Source of the DNA: Cycloclasticus sp.
Lineage (GTDB): Bacteria; Pseudomonadota; Gammaproteobacteria; Methylococcales; Cycloclasticaceae
Assembly (NCBI GenBank): GCA_019090295.1
Contig: JAHRWG010000005.1
Span: 1-7,322 of the forward strand
Direction of reading: 5' to 3'
Length of the DNA stretch: 7,322 nucleotides
Positions 1 to 7,322 of the stretch are shown here, piece after piece; positions within the stretch are counted from its first letter, which is position 1; each line of letters begins with the position of its first letter. A program made the translations under genes and the position numbers. The notes beneath the pieces are model-generated. The model saw nothing but the letters and a program-made list of their open reading frames with translations, searched no databases and was not told the origin of the DNA.

Positions 1-978
1 CTAACGGTTCGCGTGTTAGATAGAACAAGCCTTATTTTAGATATTTTTGCACAAAGAGCACAATCATTTGAAGGTAAGCTTCAGGTGGAATTGGCACAGT
101 TGCAGTATTTATCAACACGATTAGTCAGAGGCTGGACTCACCTTGAACGCCAAAAAGGTGGGATTGGGCTTAGAGGGCCGGGCGAAACACAGTTGGAAAC
201 AGACAGACGACTCATTGGTCAGCGAATCCGGCAAATTAAGGGTCGGTTGAAAAAAGTTGGCAAGCAGCGTGATCAAGGGCGACGCAGCCGACAGCGTACT
301 GATACACCAACCGTATCATTAATTGGTTACACCAATGCGGGAAAGTCAACGCTGTTTAATACCTTAACCAACAGCACGGTTCATGCTGCTGATCAGCTAT
401 TTGCTACCTTGGATCCGACGCTTAGACAGGTTAAATTACCCGACTACGGTGAAATAGTATTGGCCGATACGGTTGGCTTTATTCAAGACTTGCCTCATGA
501 ATTGGTCGCTGCTTTTAAATCGACACTTCAGGAAACAATTGAAGCAGACCTTTTGCTACATGTGGTCGATGCAAGCAGCCCGAATAGGCTTGAGCAGATA
601 GCAGAGGTGAATAAGGTGCTAAAAGAAATTGGTGCCGACAATACGCGCCAATTGATGGTCTACAATAAAATAGATTGCATGGAGAGTGTTGAGCCACATG
701 TAGACCTTAGTGAAAATGGCCAGGTGGCAGCGGTATGGTTATCAGCCATTAACAAAGAAGGGGTTGATGCGTTACTAAGCGCGCTATCGAAAGAGTGTCA
801 TGTAGGAAGCGTAAGGAGAACGGTTACGTTGACACCTTCGCAAGCAAAACTGCGAGCTCGCTTGTTCACGCATGCAGAAATCATCTCTGAAGAAGTGCAA
901 GAGAATGGCAACTGGGTATTGGATATTAATATGCCGAATAAATTCGTCTACTTATTAGATGAACTGCCTTCGGACTAG
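1..978 (+). CDS. hflX: GTPase HflX, 5'-truncated by window edge
   Basis: HflX is a cytoplasmic translational GTPase that binds the 50S subunit and splits stalled or stress-inactivated ribosomes. The reading frame is open from base 1 (residues LTVR before a GTG at 13), and the protein from base 1 already matches internal HflX sequence, so the GTG is not the true start. 325 residues are visible; E. coli HflX has 426, so about 100 N-terminal residues lie outside. Counting from base 1: the HflX signature [18 protein letters not shown] is at about 53-70, preceded by the helical part of the HflX-specific domain. The G domain follows, with G1 GYTNAGKST (109-117), G3 DTVGF (156-160), G4 NKID (222-225) and G5 SA (248-249). 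All GTP-binding motifs are intact. The short C-terminal domain ends at TAG 976-978. Identity is secure; only the 5' end is missing. Confidence 0.96.
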   Translation, partial: LTVRVLDRTSLILDIFAQRAQSFEGKLQVELAQLQYLSTRLVRGWTHLERQKGGIGLRGPGETQLETDRRLIGQRIRQIKGRLKKVGKQRDQGRRSRQRTDTPTVSLIGYTNAGKSTLFNTLTNSTVHAADQLFATLDPTLRQVKLPDYGEIVLADTVGFIQDLPHELVAAFKSTLQETIEADLLLHVVDASSPNRLEQIAEVNKVLKEIGADNTRQLMVYNKIDCMESVEPHVDLSENGQVAAVWLSAINKEGVDALLSALSKECHVGSVRRTVTLTPSQAKLRARLFTHAEIISEEVQENGNWVLDINMPNKFVYLLDELPSD

Positions 979-989
979 TCAATTACTGC

Positions 990-1018
990 TTGCTTAGACC
1001 TACTTAGACACCTACAAT
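990..1018 (+). promoter_or_regulatory. Candidate sigma70 promoter upstream of hflK
   Basis: In the 80-bp gap between hflX and hflK, TTGCTT (990-995) and TACAAT (1013-1018) are separated by 17 bp. The -10 box matches consensus at 5 of 6 positions; the -35 box matches only TTG. Transcription would start near 1025, giving a leader of about 34 nt before the hflK ATG. This could supply hflKC independently of hflX. It is a pattern match only; similar matches occur by chance in AT-rich gaps. Confidence 0.35.
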
Positions 1019-1058
1019 TAGCGGTTCAGAAAGATCAATTCAAATTGAGGTTTTAGCT

Positions 1059-2255
1059 ATGTCTTGGGATGACTCAGGTAACGATAAAAACAACAAGAAA
1101 GATCCGTGGAGTGGGCGCAAAAAAGAGCAGGCACCACCTGATCTTGATGAGATGGTGCGATCATTACAAAATAAGTTTGGCGGACTTTTTGGCGGCGGTA
1201 AGGGCGGTAAAAAAGAGACGGGTGAAGGCCCCTCCATGTCAGCTTTTATTTTATTAGCAGTCGTTGCCGGCATAATCTGGTTAGCGTCAGGCATATACAT
1301 TGTCGATGAAGGTAACAGAGGCGTGGTATTAAGGTTTGGCGAGTATAACGAAACAACGATGCCTGGACCGCACTGGCGTTTCCCTAAGCCCATTGATAAT
1401 ACCATTATCATAAATGTGGACCAGCAACGATTTGTTGAGATAGGTTATCGGTCGGGGATGGGGCAGCAAACGGGAACATCAGTAAGAAAAGAAGCACTGA
1501 TGTTAACGAAAGATGAAAATATTATTGATGTGCAATTAGCGGTGCAATATACCGTTAAAAATGCTCAGGATTATATTTTTAATATGCGTGGTCCTGACAT
1601 GACGTTAAAACAAGCAACTGAAAGTGCATTAAGGGCAGTTGTTGGTAAAAGCAATATGGACTTTGTATTAAAAGAAGGCCGTGCAGAAGTAGTGGCGGAT
1701 GTTGAAAAAACATTACAATTAATGTTGGATGATTACGGAACAGGAATTTTAATCTCATCTGTAAACTTGGTTGAAGCTCAACCACCAGAAGAAGTTCAGG
1801 GCGCCTTTTCAGATGTGGTGAAAGCACGAGAAGATAAAGAACGTTTTATCAATGAAGCACAGGCTTATTCAAATGAAGTCGTGCCAAAAGCTCGAGGTGC
1901 AGCCTCACGTATAGTGCAAGAAGCCGAAGCCTATGAGCAACGAATTGTTGCCGAAGCCCAAGGTGATGCATCACGGTTTGAGCAATTACGTGTGCAATAC
2001 GAAGCAGCACCAGAGGTGACACGCGAGCGTTTGTACCTTGAAACAATGGAAACGGTGTTAGGGGATTCACATAAAGTTATCATTGATGTGAAAAATGGCA
2101 ACAATATGATGTACCTACCCATTGATAAACTAATGGACTCATCAGCTTCTAAGTCAGCAACAGCTAATCGCTTTACAACATCAACCGATAACGTTACCCC
2201 TACAAGTGCAGGGCGAACGACAAGCTTAAGAGATAGAACTGAGAGGGGAAGATAA
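1059..2255 (+). CDS. hflK: HflK, SPFH/band-7 subunit of the HflKC complex (FtsH modulator)
   Basis: HflK and HflC form a large membrane-anchored assembly around the FtsH protease and modulate its access to membrane protein substrates. The 398-residue product (E. coli 419) has the typical layout: a charged cytoplasmic N-terminus with a Gly/Lys-rich stretch (about 41-52), one transmembrane helix (about 62-82), an SPFH/band-7 domain starting at IYIVDEGNRGVVLRFGEY and running to about 240, and a long Ala/Glu/Arg-rich helical region (about 240-325) with coiled-coil character. The strand ends with NGNNMMYLPIDKLM, as in family members, followed by a Ser/Thr-rich tail (about 361-398) that looks poorly conserved. 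The ATG at 1059 is supported by GAGG at 1047-1050, 8 nt upstream. The TAA stop shares its last A with the hflC ATG, so the two are almost certainly translationally coupled, fitting equal subunit production. Confidence 0.96.
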   Translation: MSWDDSGNDKNNKKDPWSGRKKEQAPPDLDEMVRSLQNKFGGLFGGGKGGKKETGEGPSMSAFILLAVVAGIIWLASGIYIVDEGNRGVVLRFGEYNETTMPGPHWRFPKPIDNTIIINVDQQRFVEIGYRSGMGQQTGTSVRKEALMLTKDENIIDVQLAVQYTVKNAQDYIFNMRGPDMTLKQATESALRAVVGKSNMDFVLKEGRAEVVADVEKTLQLMLDDYGTGILISSVNLVEAQPPEEVQGAFSDVVKAREDKERFINEAQAYSNEVVPKARGAASRIVQEAEAYEQRIVAEAQGDASRFEQLRVQYEAAPEVTRERLYLETMETVLGDSHKVIIDVKNGNNMMYLPIDKLMDSSASKSATANRFTTSTDNVTPTSAGRTTSLRDRTERGR

Positions 2256-3121
2256 TGAAAATTAATCCAATGATATTAATTGGCCTAGTCGTCGTTTTTT
2301 TGGTCGGTTCTATGAGTCTGTTTACAGTGGACCAGCGTGAAAAAGTGATCGTTTTTAGGCTTGGTGAAATTGTAAGAACAGACGTGACGCCAGGTCTTCA
2401 TTTTAAATTTCCGTTCATCAATAATGTTCGAAAATATGATGGCCGGATACAAACACTTGATTCTAGGCCTGAACGTTTTTTAACATCAGAAAAGAAAAAC
2501 GTTATTGTTGATACGTTTGTAAAGTGGCGTATTGCGAATGTTGGTAAATTTTATAGGGCAGTGGGCGGTGACCCTCGCCAAGTGGATACACGGTTAAATC
2601 AATTTGTTAAAGAAGGAATGCGAGCAGCCTTTAGCCAACAAACGATTAAAGAGTTAATATCAACGGGGCGAGAAAAGATTAGATCTGGCTTAGTTGAAGA
2701 TATCAATGCGCTAGGTGAAGGCCTTGGTATTACCATTGTTGATGTTCGAATTAAGCGAATTGACCTAGCCGAGGATGTTAGCTCATCTGTATTTAAACGA
2801 ATGGAGTCTGAGCGAGAAAGAGTTGCTCGTGATTTCCGCTCAAGAGGCAAGGAAGCAGCTGAGAGAATTCGAGCTGATGCTGATAAGCAAGGTGAAATTA
2901 TTCTTGCAAATGCATATAAAGAATCTCAAGAGTTACGTGGTAAAGGTGATGCGATATCAGCTAAAACCTATGCAGATGCTTATAATCAAAATAAAGAGTT
3001 TTTTGGCTTTTATCGTAGTCTAAATGCGTATCGTAAAAGCATGGGTTCTGGTCAAGACCTCATTGTTTTAGAGCCGACATCGGACTTCTTTAAGTACTTT
3101 AAAAGCGAAGCAAAACAATAA
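2255..3121 (+). CDS. hflC: HflC, SPFH/band-7 subunit of the HflKC complex (FtsH modulator)
   Basis: HflC is the partner of HflK in the inner-membrane HflKC complex that encloses and regulates FtsH. The 288-residue protein has one N-terminal transmembrane helix (about 5-23) followed directly by the SPFH/band-7 domain, beginning FTVDQREKVIVFRLGEI, with the family-typical TPGLHFKFPFI at about 45-55. A charged helical region with RGKEAAERIRADADKQ (about 197-212) leads to a C-terminal segment ending near LIVLEPTSDFFKYF. It is shorter than E. coli HflC (334). The ATG at 2255 overlaps the hflK stop by one base, and a strong Shine-Dalgarno sequence (GAGGGG, 2243-2248) sits 6 nt upstream inside the hflK end. 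No truncation or frameshift is visible. Confidence 0.96.
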   Translation: MKINPMILIGLVVVFLVGSMSLFTVDQREKVIVFRLGEIVRTDVTPGLHFKFPFINNVRKYDGRIQTLDSRPERFLTSEKKNVIVDTFVKWRIANVGKFYRAVGGDPRQVDTRLNQFVKEGMRAAFSQQTIKELISTGREKIRSGLVEDINALGEGLGITIVDVRIKRIDLAEDVSSSVFKRMESERERVARDFRSRGKEAAERIRADADKQGEIILANAYKESQELRGKGDAISAKTYADAYNQNKEFFGFYRSLNAYRKSMGSGQDLIVLEPTSDFFKYFKSEAKQ

Positions 3122-3140
3122 TATAAATTAAAGGTTATTT

Positions 3141-3329
3141 ATGGCTTGGCAAGACCTGTTTTCAGCCATAGCACTGGTGTTTATTATAGAGGGCTTACTG
3201 CCCTTTATAAGCCCAGCCTCATTGCGAAAGACCTATAAACGAATAGCCGATATGCCCGACCAAGTGGTTAGGATCACTGGTTTTATGAGTATGATTCTAG
3301 GTGTTTTACTACTCACTTTTGTACGCTAA
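3141..3329 (+). CDS. DUF2065 (YjeT-like) small inner-membrane protein
   Basis: This 62-residue protein of unknown function matches the DUF2065/YjeT family, which lies after hflC in many gammaproteobacteria. Two hydrophobic helices (about 6-23 and 45-61) flank a short basic, polar loop with SPASLRKTYKRIADMPD (24-40). The start MAWQDL, the acidic residue within helix 1 (IIEGLLPFI) and the Pro in the loop are typical of the family. The ATG at 3141 is preceded by AAGG (3131-3134) at 6 nt, and lies 19 bp after the hflC stop, so it is very likely in the same transcript. The conserved position suggests a link to HflKC/FtsH, but that is an inference from context only. The length is normal for the family. 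Confidence 0.9.
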   Translation: MAWQDLFSAIALVFIIEGLLPFISPASLRKTYKRIADMPDQVVRITGFMSMILGVLLLTFVR

Positions 3330-3339
3330 TCAACAAATA

Positions 3340-4518
3340 ATGACTATGACCAATAAAAACACTTGGATGCTGCCCGAAGGAATAGATGAATTACTTCCTG
3401 ATGGCGCAATGAAAATAGAGCATATTCGACGTGATTTGTTAGACCTTTTTAAGGGTTGGGGGTATCAATATGTTATACCTCCAATGGTTGAATATTTAGA
3501 CGCTTTATTGACAGGGACGGGCAGTGATTTAGCCCTTCAAACCTTTAAGCTCACCGACCAAATAAGTGGTGAAACCTTAGGCCTTAGAGCAGATATGACA
3601 CCTCAAGTGGCACGCATGGCTTCTAAGCACTTGCATAAGAAAGCGCCTGTTAGGCTATGCTACTTAGGCTCTGTTTTACAAGCTAGAGGTTCCAAAATTG
3701 AAAAGTCACGTAGCCCTATTCAGGTCGGGGCTGAAATTTATGGTAGTCAGCATGTGAAAAGTGATGTTGAAATTGTTCGCTTAATGCTTGAGACACTCGC
3801 ATATGCTGGCGTTCAAGATGTCCACTTAGATTTGGGTCACGTGGGTATATTTAGAGGCCTAGCTAAAAAAGCAAACTTATCAGCAGAACAAGAGTCTGAA
3901 TTATTCGATGTCCTACAACGAAAAGCAACGGATGAAGTAAAAGAGCTTTTAGCATCTTATGCTCTGGATAAGGCGTGGCAGACGGTGTTTTTTAAGTTGC
4001 TAAGTTTAAATGGTGACATTGATGTGCTCGATGAAGCAAAGAGCGATTTAAGCTTAGGTGGAGATGACGTACTAGAAGCCATTGATCAACTACAGCAGTT
4101 GGCGAAAATGCTTAAAAAAATCTACCCAGCTTTGCCGTTATACTTCGACTTAGCAGAGTTACGGCACTACCAATACCAAACAGGGATAGTCTTTGCTGCC
4201 TTTGTGCCTGGTTTTGGTTCGGAAGTAGCACGCGGTGGTCGTTATGATAATTTTGTAGGACATGGAAGTGACTCCCTTGCAGCAACCGGTTTTAGTGCAG
4301 ACCTTAAAGTTATGTCACGGTTAAGCCAGCTTAATGATCATCAAGAAGAAGACATTATTTGGGCACCAGACGATGCAGATGTAAAGTTGCATGAACTAAT
4401 ACGTGAGCTAAGGGTTTCAGGCGAGATTGTTGTTCAGGCCTTGCCTGATGATCTCGAAGCACCTAAACATACTAGAAAGTTGGTCAACGTTTCTGGCCAG
4501 TGGCAATTAAGTGACTAA
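3340..4518 (+). CDS. hisZ: HisZ, ATP phosphoribosyltransferase regulatory subunit
   Basis: HisZ is a catalytically inactive paralogue of histidyl-tRNA synthetase that associates with the short form of HisG, which catalyses the first step of histidine synthesis (ATP + PRPP), and is needed for its activity and histidine feedback control. The 392-residue product covers the class II synthetase core: LRADMTPQVARM (82-93), a motif-2-like region with LGSVLQARGSKIEKSRSP (109-126) and QVGAEIYG (128-135), a histidine-binding loop YQTGIVFAAFVPGFG (279-293), and ARGGRYDNFVG (297-307). It lacks the HisRS anticodon-binding domain, which separates it from hisS. The frame is open upstream to a GTG at 3301, but that would overlap the preceding gene and add residues not typical of the family; ATG 3340 or 3346 is more likely. 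No Shine-Dalgarno sequence is visible, so initiation may depend on coupling to the gene ending at 3329. hisG is not in this window. Confidence 0.93.
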   Translation: MTMTNKNTWMLPEGIDELLPDGAMKIEHIRRDLLDLFKGWGYQYVIPPMVEYLDALLTGTGSDLALQTFKLTDQISGETLGLRADMTPQVARMASKHLHKKAPVRLCYLGSVLQARGSKIEKSRSPIQVGAEIYGSQHVKSDVEIVRLMLETLAYAGVQDVHLDLGHVGIFRGLAKKANLSAEQESELFDVLQRKATDEVKELLASYALDKAWQTVFFKLLSLNGDIDVLDEAKSDLSLGGDDVLEAIDQLQQLAKMLKKIYPALPLYFDLAELRHYQYQTGIVFAAFVPGFGSEVARGGRYDNFVGHGSDSLAATGFSADLKVMSRLSQLNDHQEEDIIWAPDDADVKLHELIRELRVSGEIVVQALPDDLEAPKHTRKLVNVSGQWQLSD

Positions 4519-4543
4519 GCTCGCTTTCACATAGATTAAATAG

Positions 4544-5857
<1,314 letters not shown>

Positions 5858-5875
5858 GTTAATAAGCATTTAAGT

Positions 5876-5913
5876 AAAAAGCCCTGCTGGTTTAACTAGC
5901 AGGGCTTTTTTTT
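5876..5913 (+). terminator. Intrinsic (rho-independent) terminator after purA
   Basis: GCCCTGCT (5881-5888) pairs perfectly with AGCAGGGC (5898-5905). The stem can extend inward by a G-U, a G-C and a U-A pair to a three-base loop. It is followed by eight T (5906-5913) and preceded by five A (5876-5880), which can pair with the first T residues. The upstream A-tract means it might also act weakly on the opposite strand. It starts 18 bp after the purA stop and separates the cluster from the acyl-CoA synthetase gene. Confidence 0.95.
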
Positions 5914-5938
5914 GTCTATTAAAAGAGATTTTAGGTTT

Positions 5939-5974
5939 CCTTATCATTTCTAATTAATGTTAGAAATGATAAGG
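5939..5974. repeat. Perfect 15-bp inverted repeat with 6-bp spacer, upstream of acyl-CoA synthetase gene
   Basis: The left arm CCTTATCATTTCTAA (5939-5953) is an exact reverse complement of the right arm TTAGAAATGATAAGG (5960-5974), with spacer TTAATG (5954-5959). The pairing does not continue outward. No T-tract follows on either strand, so it is not a standard terminator. It lies between the purA terminator and the acyl-CoA synthetase start, ending 36 bp before the ATG. It could be an operator for a dimeric regulator, an mRNA 5' hairpin, or a copy of a dispersed palindromic repeat. The sequence alone does not decide, and it does not resemble the E. coli FadR site pattern. Confidence 0.85.
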
Positions 5975-6010
5975 TTGATGATCTATTAGAAACAACGGGT
6001 TAGGCAAAAG

Positions 6011-7322
6011 ATGAACGACTACAATAAAGAAAAAGAAACGTTTAATTTGCAGGTTCCTGAACTCTATAATTTTGCTTATGATGTTGTTGATAAACGGGCG
6101 AAAGAGGCAGATAAGCTGGCATTTATCAGTGTCGATGAGACAGCCAGCGTGATAAAGCACTATTCGTTTAGTGATATAGCTAAAGTATCAAGCAAAGTAG
6201 CTAATGGCCTACAGCGAGAAGGTATAAAAAAGTCCGACTTAGCCTTTGTAATGATGCCACGAATTCCAGAGTGGTATGCCATTATGCTGGGTTGTTGCAA
6301 ACTAGGTGTTGTGACGATGCCAGGTACCAACCTGTTAACTGCTAAAGATATCGAATACCGAATTAATCGCTCACAAGCGAGCATCGCGATTGTGAGCGAG
6401 GACAATGCCGATAAAGTTGATGCGATTAAGGCAAATTGCCCAAGCCTTAAAACACTGCTCGTCATCGGCCAAGAGAGAGAAGGCTGGCAGAATTATGAAG
6501 GGCTTGTTCATGGCTGTAGCGAAACATTTGATCGGGCGAGCATTGAACCCTCAAAAGCGACAGATTTAATGATGATTTACTTCACCTCTGGGACAACGGG
6601 TATGCCCAAAATGGTGCCGAGGGATATGGCTTATGCCCATGCACACACAGTGACGGGAAAATTCTGGATGGATCTGAATGAAGATGATGTTCATTGGACC
6701 TTATCTGACACCGGCTGGGCCAAAGCAGCTTGGGGAATGTTATTTGCCCCCTGGCAAATGGGGGCTGCGATGGTTTTATTTGATGGCCAAGGGTTCGATC
6801 CCGAGCAGCACCTACATTTAATAGAAAAACTTGGTGTGACAACATTTTGTGCGCCTCCAACTGTGTACCGCTTGTTTGCGCAGATGGATTTATCAACGTT
6901 TAAGCTAAATTCAATTCGGCATGCACTAGCAGCTGGTGAACCGCTTAACCCTGAAGTGATCAAGGTTTGGCGTAAAGCGACGGGCGCAGACGTATATGAT
7001 GGCTATGGTCAAACAGAAACCATTAATATTGTTGCGAATTACCCTTGTTTGCCCGTTAAACCAGGCTCCATGGGGAAGCCAGTACCTGGAGTTGATGTGG
7101 ATATTGTAGATGAACAAGGTGAGCGTGTTGGTACTGATACAGTAGGACACATTGCAGTTAGGTTAACCGAGCCTTTACAACCAGGGTTATTTGCAGGGTA
7201 TTGGAAGGATGATGAAGCAACAGCAAAGTGTTTTAAACATGGCTGGTACTATACAGGCGATACGGCAACTGTCGATGCAGATGGGTATTTCTGGTTTGTA
7301 GGTCGTTCGGACGATATTATTA
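6011..7322 (+). CDS. Medium-chain acyl-CoA synthetase (AMP-forming, ACSM-like), 3'-truncated by window edge
   Basis: This is an ANL-superfamily enzyme that activates a carboxylic acid with ATP to an acyl-adenylate, then to acyl-CoA. The frame is open from ATG 6011 to the right edge: 437 residues, with no stop, so roughly 110 C-terminal residues, including the mobile lid domain and its catalytic lysine, lie outside. Motifs are the P-loop YFTSGTTGMPK (190-200), YDGYGQTET (329-337), and YTGD (414-417) leading to the hinge GRSDDII (431-437). HWTLSDTGWAKAAWG (228-242) and FCAPPTVYR (279-287) resemble the medium-chain ACSM and benzoate-CoA ligase side of the family rather than acetyl-CoA synthetase or FadD. 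The exact substrate (medium-chain fatty acid or aromatic acid) cannot be read here. An in-frame stop at 5987-5989 limits the start to 6011; AGG at 6002-6004 is a weak ribosome binding site. It follows the purA terminator, so a separate promoter is expected, but I see no convincing one. Confidence 0.92.
   Translation, partial: MNDYNKEKETFNLQVPELYNFAYDVVDKRAKEADKLAFISVDETASVIKHYSFSDIAKVSSKVANGLQREGIKKSDLAFVMMPRIPEWYAIMLGCCKLGVVTMPGTNLLTAKDIEYRINRSQASIAIVSEDNADKVDAIKANCPSLKTLLVIGQEREGWQNYEGLVHGCSETFDRASIEPSKATDLMMIYFTSGTTGMPKMVPRDMAYAHAHTVTGKFWMDLNEDDVHWTLSDTGWAKAAWGMLFAPWQMGAAMVLFDGQGFDPEQHLHLIEKLGVTTFCAPPTVYRLFAQMDLSTFKLNSIRHALAAGEPLNPEVIKVWRKATGADVYDGYGQTETINIVANYPCLPVKPGSMGKPVPGVDVDIVDEQGERVGTDTVGHIAVRLTEPLQPGLFAGYWKDDEATAKCFKHGWYYTGDTATVDADGYFWFVGRSDDII

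Larger units (their letters stand above)
5858..6010. other. Intergenic region between purA and the acyl-CoA synthetase gene
   Basis: This 153-bp gap contains the purA terminator and the 15-bp inverted repeat. The remainder (5914-5938 and 5975-6010) is AT-rich without a clear sigma70 pair: TATTAA-like hexamers exist but no matching -35 box stands at a suitable distance. No small reading frame with a good ribosome binding site is visible. Confidence 0.7.

Noticed and set aside
13..15. GTG as the start codon of the HflX gene
   Set aside because: The frame is open to base 1, and the residues from base 1 onward already match internal HflX sequence, so the real start is outside the window.
1040..1411. 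Reading frame of 123 codons on the minus strand opposite hflK
   Set aside because: Its protein is low-complexity (Pro/Ser/Leu rich), has no recognisable family, and lies wholly over a well-supported gene; it is an antisense shadow.
5939..5974. Second intrinsic terminator at the inverted repeat
   Set aside because: The stem is long but AT-rich and no T-tract follows on either strand (TTGATGATC on the + side, AAACCTAAAA on the - side).
5960..7150. Several minus-strand reading frames of 66-104 codons at the right end of the window
   Set aside because: They lie opposite the acyl-CoA synthetase frame, whose motifs are clear and continuous on the + strand. None of the antisense products resembles a known family.

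Overview
The window holds a conserved gammaproteobacterial housekeeping neighbourhood, read entirely on the + strand. The order is hflX (5' end cut off), hflK, hflC, a small DUF2065 (YjeT-like) membrane protein gene, hisZ, purA, a strong intrinsic terminator, a 153-bp intergenic region with a long perfect palindrome, and a medium-chain acyl-CoA synthetase gene cut off by the right edge. In E. coli and relatives hflX, hflK, hflC, yjeT and purA occur in the same order (hfq normally precedes hflX). A hisZ gene between yjeT and purA points to a non-enteric gammaproteobacterium that uses the short, HisZ-dependent form of HisG. By eye the DNA is moderately AT-rich and codon use is similar in all genes, so nothing suggests recent transfer. 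I cannot name the genus.

Region by region: 1-978 is the GTPase HflX, missing roughly its first hundred residues. The 80-bp gap that follows contains a plausible sigma70 promoter (990-1018). hflK and hflC overlap by one base (TAATG) and encode the two SPFH/band-7 proteins of the HflKC complex, which surrounds the FtsH membrane protease. DUF2065 follows after 19 bp, hisZ starts about 10 bp after that with no clear ribosome binding site, and purA starts 43 bp after hisZ. The hairpin at 5876-5913 ends the cluster.

Functionally the cluster mixes ribosome rescue (HflX), membrane protein quality control (HflK, HflC, perhaps DUF2065), histidine synthesis control (HisZ) and AMP synthesis (PurA). The last two both touch purine metabolism, since HisG consumes ATP and PRPP and PurA makes the AMP precursor adenylosuccinate. 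The acyl-CoA synthetase lies beyond the terminator and is probably a separate transcription unit.

I looked for an undescribed system and did not find one. The most distinctive unexplained element is the perfect 15-bp inverted repeat at 5939-5974, ahead of the acyl-CoA synthetase gene.
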